From JAUXEH01 sp965602945 (lineage in GTDB: Bacteria; Acidobacteriota; Aminicenantia; Aminicenantales; Aminicenantaceae), in contig CBFDBC010000020.1 in NCBI GenBank assembly GCA_965602945.1, forward strand, positions 1 to 27,187: DNA of 27,187 nt, in the 5' to 3' direction. Position 1 is the stretch's first letter. Each line of letters opens with the position of its first letter. Position numbers and translations under genes: made by a program. The notes under the pieces were generated by a model that saw only the letters and a program-made list of their open reading frames with translations, had not been told where the DNA came from and did not search any database. Positions 1 to 7,553 of the stretch are shown in pieces.

Positions 1-1
1 C

Positions 2-385
2 TATGAGAACAAGTTCTCACGGCTCCGGCTGGGGCTCAACCTGGGGAACCCGGCGGATAACCTGTTCCTGCGGGTCAACTGGTACAAGAGCACCGACCCC
101 TTCAAGGAGGAGGCGACTTTCAACCGGCATCAGGTCGGGTTCTACACGGGGATCAAGATCCCCCGCTGGTCCCTGGATACCCTGGCCCAGCTGGACTACA
201 ATATCCAGGAGAATGAGCTCCTGTATTCGGCCCTGTCCGTGGTGTATCATTATCAGTGTATTGATTTCAAGGCTGACCTTAGAGTATTCTATTTCCGGGA
301 TACGCCCGAGGTGCAGTTCAGCTTTTCTTTTGAGCTGGGGAACATCGGGCGGTCCGTGGATTTCCTGGGAGGGCTGGGATTTTAG
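2..385 (+). CDS. lptD: LptD (OstA) C-terminal fragment, LPS assembly outer-membrane protein
   Basis: This is the last 127 residues of a protein whose start lies left of the window. LptD forms the outer-membrane beta-barrel that, with the LptE lipoprotein, inserts lipopolysaccharide into the outer leaflet. The visible part is a series of alternating polar/hydrophobic beta-strands with many aromatic residues, ending in a strand with a C-terminal Phe (GGLGF), as expected for a barrel substrate of the BAM machinery. The segment around FYFRDTPEVQFSF resembles the conserved last strands of LptD. The stop codon is 27 bp before an RmlC-like gene, so it probably heads or belongs to the sugar-nucleotide operon that follows. 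Another large outer-membrane barrel cannot be fully excluded because the OstA domain is not in view. Confidence 0.75.
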   Translation, partial: YENKFSRLRLGLNLGNPADNLFLRVNWYKSTDPFKEEATFNRHQVGFYTGIKIPRWSLDTLAQLDYNIQENELLYSALSVVYHYQCIDFKADLRVFYFRDTPEVQFSFSFELGNIGRSVDFLGGLGF

Positions 386-412
386 GCCCTGAAGGATGGT
401 TGGGAGGAATAC

Positions 413-868
413 ATGATCGCTGGCGTCAAGATTACCAAGTTGAAAGTCATCCCGGATGAGCGGGGGCGTCTTATGGAGCTGCTGCGCTGCGATGACGACC
501 TGTTCCAGAAGTTCGGCCAGGTCTATCTGACCACCACCTATCCCGGCGTCGTCAAGGCCTGGCATCTGCATACGCGTCAGACCGACAACATCGTGTGTGT
601 GCGGGGGATGATCAAGCTGGTCCTGTTCGATCCAAGGGAAGATTCGCCCACCCTGGGCGAGGTGGAACAGATCTATCTGGGTGTGCACAACCCCCTGCTG
701 GTTCAGGTCCCTCCCGATGTGTATCACGGATGGAAGTGCATAAGCCGGGAGGAAGCCTACATGGTCAACTGCCCCACCGAGCCCTACGATCCCGCGGACC
801 CTGATGAGGTGAGGATCGACCCGCATGTCAACAGCATCCCCTACGACTGGAGCCGAAAAGATGGCTGA
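413..868 (+). CDS. RmlC-like cupin, dTDP-4-dehydrorhamnose 3,5-epimerase family
   Basis: A 151-residue cupin related to RmlC, which epimerises C3 and C5 of dTDP-4-keto-6-deoxyglucose. The family signature is visible as VVKAWHLHTRQTD (His51, His53) followed by VRGMIKLVLFD at about 63-73, and a later QVPPDVYHGWKC beta-turn. It is shorter than typical RmlC (about 180 residues), lacking part of the C-terminal region where the second catalytic residues normally lie, so a 3-epimerase or ketoisomerase-type activity, or an altered active site, is possible. The start is supported by a GGGAGG ribosome-binding site at 402-407. The 3' end overlaps the next gene, rmlB, by 8 bp, which suggests that both act on the same dTDP-sugar. 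Neither rmlA nor rmlD is present nearby, so the final sugar is unknown. Confidence 0.82.
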   Translation: MIAGVKITKLKVIPDERGRLMELLRCDDDLFQKFGQVYLTTTYPGVVKAWHLHTRQTDNIVCVRGMIKLVLFDPREDSPTLGEVEQIYLGVHNPLLVQVPPDVYHGWKCISREEAYMVNCPTEPYDPADPDEVRIDPHVNSIPYDWSRKDG

Positions 869-1892
869 GCGGAGCCTGGAGGGGAAAACGATCCTGGTCA
901 CCGGGGGTGCGGGGTTTATCGGCAGCAACCTCGTCCGTTTTTTCCTGCAAACGTACGCCGACTGTCGTATCATCAACCTGGACAAGCTGACCTACGCAGG
1001 TAATCCCGATAACCTGAAGGACGTCGAGAAGGACCCGCGCTACGAATTCGTGCTGGGAGACATCCGGGACAGGGACTCGGTGTTGCGGCTCTTCGAGCAG
1101 GCCGACATGGTCGTCCATCTGGCTGCCGAGACACATGTGGATCGGTCCATCGTGGATGCGGGCGAGTTCGTCTTGACGGATGTCTACGGCAGCTTCATCC
1201 TGTTCGAGGCTTTGCGGCAGGCCCGGATCGAGGTCTTCCTGCATGTGTCCACGGACGAGGTCTACGGCAGCCGGGACGAGGGATTCTTCTCTGAAGGAGA
1301 TCCCCTCAATCCCTCCTCTCCCTATGCCGCATCCAAGGCCGGCGCCGATCGGCTGGGGTATTCCTATGTCGTGACCTACGGGCTGCCTATCATCATCATC
1401 CGGCCCAGCAACAACTACGGGCCCTTTCAGTATCCGGAGAAATTCATTCCGCTCTTCGCCACCAACGCCCTGGAAGACAAGAACCTTCCCCTGTATGGCA
1501 GGGGCACCAACGTCCGGGACTGGCTGTACGTCGAGGACCACTGCCGGGCCATTGACCTCATCCTCCGGCGCGGAGTGCTGGGCGAAGCGTATAACGTGGG
1601 CGCCAATGCCGAGGTCCGGAACATCGAAGTGGCCGAGAGGATCGTGGACATCTTGGGGAAACCAGAAGAGTTGATCGACTTCGTTCAGGACCGCCTGGGC
1701 CATGACCGCCGATATGCGCTGGACTGCGCCAAGCTCCACGACCTGGGGTGGCGGCCCGAGCAGCCCTTTGCCGAAGGGCTGGAAAAGACGGTCGCATGGT
1801 ACAGGGACAATCCGGAGTGGTGGCACAAGATCAAGGATCAGAGCGAAGAGTTCAAGCGGTTTCATGAAAGCTACTATAAGGATCGAACGTAA
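861..1892 (+). CDS. rfbB: dTDP-glucose 4,6-dehydratase (RmlB)
   Basis: A 343-residue extended short-chain dehydrogenase that converts dTDP-glucose to dTDP-4-keto-6-deoxyglucose using bound NAD. The Rossmann motif TGGAGFIG is at residues 14-21, the dehydratase triad Thr-Asp-Glu at 131-133 (STDEVYG), and the Tyr-x3-Lys pair at Tyr155/Lys159. ETHVDRSI and the NNYGP...PEKFIP segment are characteristic of RmlB rather than of GalE. I chose ATG at 861 because GGAG lies 8 bp upstream and the protein then begins just before the Rossmann strand; an in-frame start 36 bp upstream would add residues inside the previous gene. It overlaps the RmlC-like gene by 8 bp and supplies that enzyme's likely substrate. 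Confidence 0.93.
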   Translation: MAERSLEGKTILVTGGAGFIGSNLVRFFLQTYADCRIINLDKLTYAGNPDNLKDVEKDPRYEFVLGDIRDRDSVLRLFEQADMVVHLAAETHVDRSIVDAGEFVLTDVYGSFILFEALRQARIEVFLHVSTDEVYGSRDEGFFSEGDPLNPSSPYAASKAGADRLGYSYVVTYGLPIIIIRPSNNYGPFQYPEKFIPLFATNALEDKNLPLYGRGTNVRDWLYVEDHCRAIDLILRRGVLGEAYNVGANAEVRNIEVAERIVDILGKPEELIDFVQDRLGHDRRYALDCAKLHDLGWRPEQPFAEGLEKTVAWYRDNPEWWHKIKDQSEEFKRFHESYYKDRT

Positions 1893-1940
1893 AACAACCT
1901 GCTTGGGTGGCGCCGCCCACAGGAGAGGAAAGGAGATCTC

Positions 1941-2897
1941 ATGAGAGCACTTATCACGGGTATAACCGGCTTCGCCGGGAGCCATCTGGCTGATTTCATC
2001 CTGGAGACCCACCCCGAGGTCGATGTATACGGGCTGGTCCGGTGGCGCAGCCGGATGGAGAACATCCGGCACATCCAGGATCGGATCCACCTCGTGGAGG
2101 CGGACCTGAAGGACATGGTGTCTATGAAGAAAGCCCTGGCAGAGATCGAGCCGGACCGCATCTTCCATCTGGCCGCCCAGAGCTTCGTCCCCACTTCCTG
2201 GCGCTGCCCGGGCGAGACCTTCGCTATCAACAGCATTGGTCAGATCAACCTCTTCGAGGCGGTGCTCGACCTGGGGCTCACGCCCCGCATCCAGATCGCC
2301 GGCTCCAGCGAGGAGTACGGGCTCGTGCACCCGGATGAGGTGCCCATGAAGGAGTCCAATCCTCTCCGGCCTCTGAGTCCCTATGCGGTGAGTAAGGTGG
2401 CTCAGGACTTCCTGGGCTATCAATACTTCATGAGCTACGGCCTGCATATCGTGCGGACCCGCGGATTCAACCACACCGGCCCCCGCCGCGGCGAGGTGTT
2501 CATCTGCTCCAACTTCGCCCGCCAGATCGTCGAGATCGAGAAGAAACTGAGGGATCCTGTGCTCTTTGTCGGAAACCTGGAGGCGAAGCGGGATTTTACC
2601 GACGTGCGCGATACCGTGCGGGCCTACTGGCTGTGCCTGGAGAAAGGCGAGGCCGGAGAGGTGTACAATGTCGGGACCGGCGTCGCCTACACCGGCCGGG
2701 AGATCCTGGACAAGCTCCTGGCCCTGACCGAGGAGGATGTGCGGGTCGAGGTCGATCCCCTCCGCCTGCGGCCATCGGATGTGATGATCCTCCTCTCCGA
2801 CACCAGTAAGTTCCGCACGATATCCGGATGGGAGCCCCTGATCCCGTTCGAGCAGTCGCTGCAGGACCTGCTCGAGTACTGGAGAGAGAGGCTTTGA
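1941..2897 (+). CDS. GDP-mannose 4,6-dehydratase-like extended SDR
   Basis: A 318-residue NAD(P)-dependent sugar-nucleotide enzyme. The cofactor loop GITGFAGS is at residues 7-14, the Ser-Ser-Glu triad at 122-124 within GSSEEYG, and Tyr148/Lys152 form the YxxxK pair. NHTGPRRGEVF and the FARQIVEIE segment place it in the GDP-mannose 4,6-dehydratase / GDP-6-deoxymannose reductase branch. It is shorter than classical Gmd (about 370 residues). Because the dehydratase glutamate is kept, I infer 4,6-dehydratase activity giving GDP-4-keto-6-deoxymannose, but a reductase (Rmd) role is possible. A strong AAAGGAG site lies just upstream, after a 48-bp gap from rmlB. The stop codon overlaps the TTG start of the next SDR gene, implying that the two act in sequence. 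Confidence 0.85.
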   Translation: MRALITGITGFAGSHLADFILETHPEVDVYGLVRWRSRMENIRHIQDRIHLVEADLKDMVSMKKALAEIEPDRIFHLAAQSFVPTSWRCPGETFAINSIGQINLFEAVLDLGLTPRIQIAGSSEEYGLVHPDEVPMKESNPLRPLSPYAVSKVAQDFLGYQYFMSYGLHIVRTRGFNHTGPRRGEVFICSNFARQIVEIEKKLRDPVLFVGNLEAKRDFTDVRDTVRAYWLCLEKGEAGEVYNVGTGVAYTGREILDKLLALTEEDVRVEVDPLRLRPSDVMILLSDTSKFRTISGWEPLIPFEQSLQDLLEYWRERL

Positions 2898-3862
2898 CAC
2901 GACATATCCTCGTTACCGGCGCGACCGGGTTCGTGGGCACCCATCTGGTTCAGGCTTTGGATCGGCCGGACATCCGAATCTTCGGCACGTCCTTCCCTCA
3001 GGAACCCGGATCGCACGGCCTGGCCTGCGAGAGCGACTTCTGTCGGCTGGATCTCAGGCAAGGTCCGGGTGTGTCCGCTCTGGTTGAAGCGGCGCGGCCG
3101 GACTGGGTCTTCCACCTGGCGGCCGTGTCCAATGTCCGGCATTCCTGGGAGAGACGCGGCGAGACCCTAGAGACCAACCTTTTGGGGACCCAGAATCTGC
3201 TGGAGGCGATCCGGACTCATGCCCCCGGCGCCCGGGTCCTGTTCGCGAGTTCGTCGAACGTCTATGCCGACATGCCTTTTTCCGGGCAGGGCCTGAAAGA
3301 GACCGACGAGGTCCGTCCGATCAGCCCCTATGCCTTCAGCAAGATCTGTGGGGAGATGCTCTGCCGCTTCTACACCGAGGTGGAGGGGCTGGATATCGTG
3401 ATCTCGAGGGCATTCCCGCACACCGGCCCCGGACAGAGCCCGGATTTTGTGTGCTCCGACTGGGCCCGTCAGATCGTACAGATCGAGAACGGGACGCATG
3501 AATCCGAGATCTGGGTGGGCAACATCGACGTGTTCCGGGATTTCTGTGATGTCCGCGATGTGGTCCTGGCTTATGAGCGCCTGCTGGAGACGGGGAAGAC
3601 GGGCGAGGCCTACAATGTCTCTTCCGGGACGGCGGTGGCTCTCAGACTGGTCCTGGAGCAGCTCCTTTCTCTGTCCGGCTCTTCCGTCGAGGTTCGGGTC
3701 GACCCCGAGAAGCTGCGCAAGACCGACATCGTACGGCTCCAGGGGGACAACCGCAAGCTCCGCGAGGTCTCAGGGTGGGAACCCGCCATCCCCTTGGAGC
3801 GGACGCTGGCCGATCTGTTGGACTATTGGCGGGAGGCGCTTCAGGTAGGGAACCGGGGCTGA
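2894..3862 (+). CDS. GDP-6-deoxy-mannose reductase-like extended SDR lacking the dehydratase Glu
   Basis: A 322-residue SDR of the same family as the preceding gene. TGATGFVG is at residues 8-15 and Tyr146/Lys150 form the catalytic pair. At the position of the SSE triad it reads Ser-Ser-Asn (120-122, in ASSSNVY), so the glutamate required for 4,6-dehydration is absent; this fits a 4-ketoreductase such as Rmd, which makes GDP-D-rhamnose. HTGPGQSPDF and FARQI-like SDWARQIVQIE are family signatures. The start is TTG at 2894, overlapping the previous stop as TTGA, with GGAGAG at 2881-2886. An upstream in-frame ATG at 2828 would add residues without family similarity. It ends 22 bp before convergent purF. 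GDP-rhamnose production by the pair is an inference. Confidence 0.82.
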   Translation: MTRHILVTGATGFVGTHLVQALDRPDIRIFGTSFPQEPGSHGLACESDFCRLDLRQGPGVSALVEAARPDWVFHLAAVSNVRHSWERRGETLETNLLGTQNLLEAIRTHAPGARVLFASSSNVYADMPFSGQGLKETDEVRPISPYAFSKICGEMLCRFYTEVEGLDIVISRAFPHTGPGQSPDFVCSDWARQIVQIENGTHESEIWVGNIDVFRDFCDVRDVVLAYERLLETGKTGEAYNVSSGTAVALRLVLEQLLSLSGSSVEVRVDPEKLRKTDIVRLQGDNRKLREVSGWEPAIPLERTLADLLDYWREALQVGNRG

Positions 3863-3884
3863 CGACCGGCCTCTTCTCAGGACC

Positions 3885-5354
3885 TCAGATGTTGAGCTCA
3901 AGCTGCTTCTTCTGCAGGTCTCGTCTTTCACTCTCGATAGAGTCCAGGTCCTCCTGGGAGATGTCTCCGGTCGGGTATATCCCGTCGAAACAGGCCCCGC
4001 AGAAGTCCTTCAGGTTCTCGTTCCCCATGTGTACGGCCTTTTTCAGCGAGTCCAGGGACTGATAGATGACCCTGTCCGCGCCGATCTTCCTGGCGACCTC
4101 TTCGTGTGTGGAGTCGGCCGCGATAAACTCCTGGTGGGTCTGCATGTCGATGCCGTACACACAGGGGAAACGCAGAGGCGGAGAGTAGGAGCCGAAGTAT
4201 ACCTTCTTGGCCCCGCATTCCCTCACCATCTCGATGATGGTGCGCGATGTGTTGCCGCGCACGATGCTGTCGTCCACGAGCAGGACGTTTTTGCCACGAA
4301 ACTCGGAGGCGATGGGATTCAACTTCTGCCGGACCGAGGTCTTCCGGGATTTTTCGGAGGGCATGATAAAGGTCCGCCCGATGTAGCGGTTCTTGACCAG
4401 GGCCTCGCGGTATTTGAGGTGGAGAGTGCGAGCGATCTCGATGGCCGCGTCGCGGGCCGAGTCGGGGACCGGGACGACCACATCGATCTTCAGGTTCAGC
4501 TTCTGGATATCCCGGGCCAGGAGACGGCCCAGGCGGATGCGGCAGTTGTAGACGTTGACGTCGTCGATAAAGGAATCCGGCCGCGCGAAATAGACCCACT
4601 CGAACAGGCAGGGAGTGTGCGTATGGTGGACAAGCCGCCGCGTGTGCAGCTTCCGGTTCTTGTCGATGAACAGAACCTGACCGGGCATGACATCCTTGAT
4701 GTCCGTGAAATTCATGATGTTCAGGCTCACGCTCTCGGAAGCCACGGCATAGGATGGGAGCAGGCCGTCCCTGCGCTTGCCGAATACCAGGGGTTTGATC
4801 CCGTAGGGATCCCGAAAGGCGACCAGGCCCTGTTCCGCGATATAGGCCACCACCGCATAGCTCCCCTTGACCTTGTCGTAAACTCCCTTGACAGCCGTGT
4901 AGATGTGCTCCGGGGACAGGGCGAGGGTCTCCTGGACGGCGAGTTCCTGGGCGAAGATGTTCAGGACGGCTTCCACGTCGTTGTCTGAATTCAGGATGCG
5001 CCGGTGTTTCAGGAACAGCCTTTCCTTGAGTTCCGTGTAGTTGACCACATTGCCGTTGTGGGCCATGATGATGCCGAAGGGGGAGTTGACGAAAAAGGGC
5101 TGCGCGTCTTCCCCCCTTCCGCCCCCAACCGTGGGGTAGCGTGTGTGTCCTATCCCGATGGGGCCGCGCAGCCGCTGTGCGTTGGCCGCGTCGAAGATGT
5201 CGTTGACCAGGCCGTTGCCTTTTTTGGTGTGGAAGCGCCCGTCGTAGGTGATCATGCCCGCGGAATCCTGTCCCCGGTGCTGTATGGCCAGGATGCCCTG
5301 GTACAGGTCATTGAACACGTTTTCGTTGCTGTGGATGCCTATTACGCCGCACAT
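3885..5354 (-). CDS. purF: Amidophosphoribosyltransferase (glutamine PRPP amidotransferase, PurF)
   Basis: A full-length 489-residue cytoplasmic enzyme for the first step of purine synthesis: PRPP plus glutamine gives 5-phosphoribosylamine. It starts MCGVIGI, so Cys2 becomes the N-terminal nucleophile of the Ntn glutaminase domain after Met removal; there is no propeptide as in Bacillus PurF. The C-terminal phosphoribosyltransferase domain carries the PRPP loop VLLVDDSIVRGNTS at 357-370. Cys249, Cys398, Cys452 and Cys455 (the last two in FCGAC) match the four ligands of the [4Fe-4S] cluster found in the Bacillus-type enzyme. It lies 79 bp downstream of the heptose kinase gene on the same strand, with a TATAAT element in the gap, so it is probably transcribed at least partly on its own. 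Confidence 0.97.
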   Translation of the reverse strand: MCGVIGIHSNENVFNDLYQGILAIQHRGQDSAGMITYDGRFHTKKGNGLVNDIFDAANAQRLRGPIGIGHTRYPTVGGGRGEDAQPFFVNSPFGIIMAHNGNVVNYTELKERLFLKHRRILNSDNDVEAVLNIFAQELAVQETLALSPEHIYTAVKGVYDKVKGSYAVVAYIAEQGLVAFRDPYGIKPLVFGKRRDGLLPSYAVASESVSLNIMNFTDIKDVMPGQVLFIDKNRKLHTRRLVHHTHTPCLFEWVYFARPDSFIDDVNVYNCRIRLGRLLARDIQKLNLKIDVVVPVPDSARDAAIEIARTLHLKYREALVKNRYIGRTFIMPSEKSRKTSVRQKLNPIASEFRGKNVLLVDDSIVRGNTSRTIIEMVRECGAKKVYFGSYSPPLRFPCVYGIDMQTHQEFIAADSTHEEVARKIGADRVIYQSLDSLKKAVHMGNENLKDFCGACFDGIYPTGDISQEDLDSIESERRDLQKKQLELNI

Positions 5355-5381
5355 TATATTCTCTTAGACTGAAACACTACT

Positions 5382-5410
5382 ATTATACTCGATTCAACGC
5401 GCTTCATAAA
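5382..5410 (-). promoter_or_regulatory. Candidate sigma70 promoter for purF
   Basis: On the minus strand a consensus TATAAT (5382-5387) lies 17 bp after a weak -35 element TTTATG (5405-5410). The predicted start is about 20 bases before the purF ATG, with AAGAG as a modest ribosome-binding site. The -10 match is excellent and the -35 poor. Confidence 0.5.
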
Positions 5411-5433
5411 CCAAAATATCGCAGAAGGCGGGA

Positions 5434-6411
5434 TCACCTGTCGTGTGCCGGCAGCACATTCAGCAGTTCTTCCTGCGTGAGGGTGGCTGTGCCGAGCTTC
5501 CCCACCACGATCCCGGCGGCGGAGTTGGCCAGGAGGGCCGCTTCCTGGATGGTGCCCCCCGCCAGGAGGGCCAGGCTGGCGGCCGCGATGACGGTGTCCC
5601 CGGCCCCGGTGACGTCATAGACCTCTTTGGCCACGGTCGGGATGTGGATGGGCGGCCGGCCTTTCTCGAAGACGGTCATGCCCTGTTCCCCCCTCTTGAG
5701 GATGAGATACTGCACAGAGATGCGGGAGAGGATATCGGCCCCGGCCCGCTCGACCTCCGGGTCGGTAAAACAGGGGGAGTTCACGATCCGTTCCGCCTCG
5801 AAATGGTTGGGAGTGATGAGGGTTACCGGGGAATAATGGGGAAAATTCTCGACCTTGGGATCCACGAACACGGGGATCTTACGCTCGCGGGTTACTTCCA
5901 GGGCCGCCGCCATCAGGTCCCGGTTTACCATCCCCTTGTTGTAGTCCGACACGAGGAGGCCGTCATAGGACTCGTTACGGATCAGGGACAGGACACTCTC
6001 CCGGACGGACGGGGAGAGTGCCTCCACCTCCTCCTGGTCCACGCGCACCACCTGCTGATGATGGGCGATGATACGGGTCTTTATGGTGGTGGGTCTTTTC
6101 GGATTGGTGAAGATCCCTTGTCCGGAGGGGGCGTTGCTCTTGATCCAGCGGCCGGCGTCATCGTCTCCCACCTGTCCGGCCAGGAGCACCGATGCGCCCA
6201 GGCTCTGGAGGTTGCGGCTCACATTGCCGGCGCCTCCCAGGCAGGATGTCTCCCTATTTACAGCCACTACGGGAACGGGCGCTTCGGGGGAGATGCGGTT
6301 CACCTGACCCCAGAGGTAGCGGTCCAGCATCAGGTCCCCCAGGACCAGGATGGTGCTCTTGGAAAAATCCTTTACGACTTCGGACAGTCGGGACATATCG
6401 AAAATGTTCAT
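5434..6411 (-). CDS. rfaE1: D-glycero-beta-D-manno-heptose-7-phosphate kinase (RfaE domain I)
   Basis: A 325-residue PfkB/ribokinase-fold enzyme that phosphorylates heptose-7-phosphate at C1 in the ADP-heptose pathway feeding the LPS inner core. The first strand reads ILVLGDLMLDRYLWG (21-35), with RISPEAPVPVV (39-49), the substrate loop GGAGN (59-63) and the ATP/anion-hole motif VTGAGDT (267-273), in which Asp272 is the catalytic base. The length equals the kinase domain only; the nucleotidyltransferase domain of fused HldE is absent, so a separate RfaE2/HldC must be elsewhere. The ATG overlaps the stop of the PHP gene as ATGA, indicating translational coupling with the LPS genes upstream. 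Confidence 0.92.
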   Translation of the reverse strand: MNIFDMSRLSEVVKDFSKSTILVLGDLMLDRYLWGQVNRISPEAPVPVVAVNRETSCLGGAGNVSRNLQSLGASVLLAGQVGDDDAGRWIKSNAPSGQGIFTNPKRPTTIKTRIIAHHQQVVRVDQEEVEALSPSVRESVLSLIRNESYDGLLVSDYNKGMVNRDLMAAALEVTRERKIPVFVDPKVENFPHYSPVTLITPNHFEAERIVNSPCFTDPEVERAGADILSRISVQYLILKRGEQGMTVFEKGRPPIHIPTVAKEVYDVTGAGDTVIAAASLALLAGGTIQEAALLANSAAGIVVGKLGTATLTQEELLNVLPAHDR

Positions 6412-7553
6412 GTTCTCTTATTCCTGAAAAAGATGGGATTGGACAGGATCCAGGGGCAGTCCGGGTTCAGATAGGTTCGTTCTCTCAGAAAGACCTCGAT
6501 GCGGTAGGTGCCTGTTTCAAGGGGCAGGTAGGTCCGTGTCTTCTGCTCCGATTCCAAAACCGGTTGACCGTCGTGGAGGAGGCGCCATTGGGAGGCCGCC
6601 GACTCCGGGACCCTGATGTGCAGGAGCGTGTCGGGGGTGAGTTCCGCCGTGCCTCCCATGGCGATGCGTCCCCGCCCGCTCTCTCCCCAGAAGCGGAAGC
6701 CTTGACCGGGGGCCGCGGCCGCCACACAGTTGTAGAACCGTCCTTCCCGCAGGGCTGTGTTGATCAGGGCCCGCGCGTCTGTGTGATCCTCGGGCAGGGG
6801 CCGGGGCAGCAGTACATGGAGGTGCAGCAGCGATAAGAGAGGGCCGTAAAGCACATGGGCGTCGCAGCTGAAGAACGCGTATACGGCGTGGCTCCGGCAG
6901 AGCTCGTCCCAGCGTCGGAGATTGCGTTCAGGGTACGTCAGGAGCTTCAGCAGGGGAAGGCGGTGTGCGACAGGCAGGAGTGGAAGGGAGGGAAGCGTGC
7001 GGGCCCAGTTGCTCCGCAGCATTCCATCCCCGGACAGGATCTCGATTCCCTTGTATCCGGCGTGTTCTCCCCAGGACCACCGGACCTTGGAATAGGGGTG
7101 CGCGATCACCGTGAATCCCCCGCTCCGCCGCACCTGATGGGCCGCCTCTTCAGCCTGGGAGGAGAACGGCTTGGGAGGGGCGTCGAAGCCAAGTGCCACG
7201 AGGTGGCCGCGGTTGACCGAGATCTCGCTGCCCGCCAGCACCAGGAGAGATCCCTGCCGCTTCCGGAGGGAAAGGGCTGCGGGATTGGGATTTCCATGGT
7301 CTGTGAAGATAACGAAATCCAGGCCTTGCCGGGCCGCCTTGCGGGCGATCACTTCCGGTTCTCCCGCCCCATCAGAGTGGAGCGTGTGGATGTGATAGAC
7401 CCCCACGGCCTCCAGTGGATCGGCTTCCTCACCCCCTTCCGGAGCCTGTCCGTAGCGCAGCCACTGAAACGCCAGCCAGAGCCCGTAAACAGCCAGAAGG
7501 AGGAGAAAGATCCTCAGGACCCGGCGCTTCCCGGCTACCCTGACCTCAGGCAT
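6408..7553 (-). CDS. Membrane-anchored PHP-domain phosphoesterase
   Basis: A 381-residue protein with a basic N-terminus, one hydrophobic segment (about 13-32) and a large domain of the PHP (polymerase and histidinol phosphatase) superfamily. Metal-binding motifs are HIH (His54, His56) with HSDG (Asp61), TDHG (Asp85, His86), SEIS (Glu110), His117, AHP (His152) and CDAH (Asp231, His233). All expected PHP ligands are therefore present, so a metal-dependent phosphatase or phosphodiesterase is likely. The positive-inside pattern places the catalytic domain outside the cytoplasm. A beta-rich C-terminal part (about 300-381) follows. It overlaps the ligase-like gene by 8 bp and the heptose kinase by 4 bp, so a role on a lipid-linked sugar or LPS phosphate is an attractive inference; the substrate is unknown. 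Confidence 0.83.
   Translation of the reverse strand: MPEVRVAGKRRVLRIFLLLLAVYGLWLAFQWLRYGQAPEGGEEADPLEAVGVYHIHTLHSDGAGEPEVIARKAARQGLDFVIFTDHGNPNPAALSLRKRQGSLLVLAGSEISVNRGHLVALGFDAPPKPFSSQAEEAAHQVRRSGGFTVIAHPYSKVRWSWGEHAGYKGIEILSGDGMLRSNWARTLPSLPLLPVAHRLPLLKLLTYPERNLRRWDELCRSHAVYAFFSCDAHVLYGPLLSLLHLHVLLPRPLPEDHTDARALINTALREGRFYNCVAAAAPGQGFRFWGESGRGRIAMGGTAELTPDTLLHIRVPESAASQWRLLHDGQPVLESEQKTRTYLPLETGTYRIEVFLRERTYLNPDCPWILSNPIFFRNKRT

Noticed and set aside
1904..1919. Inverted repeat TGGGTGGCGCCGCCCA between rmlB and the Gmd-like gene
   Set aside because: Short stem with a wobble pair, no T tract, and a strong ribosome-binding site immediately downstream; termination inside this operon seems unlikely.
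828..2900. A 690-residue open frame on the minus strand opposite rmlB and the Gmd-like gene
   Set aside because: It lies antisense to two clearly recognisable genes and has no family pattern; long antisense open frames are expected in GC-rich coding DNA.
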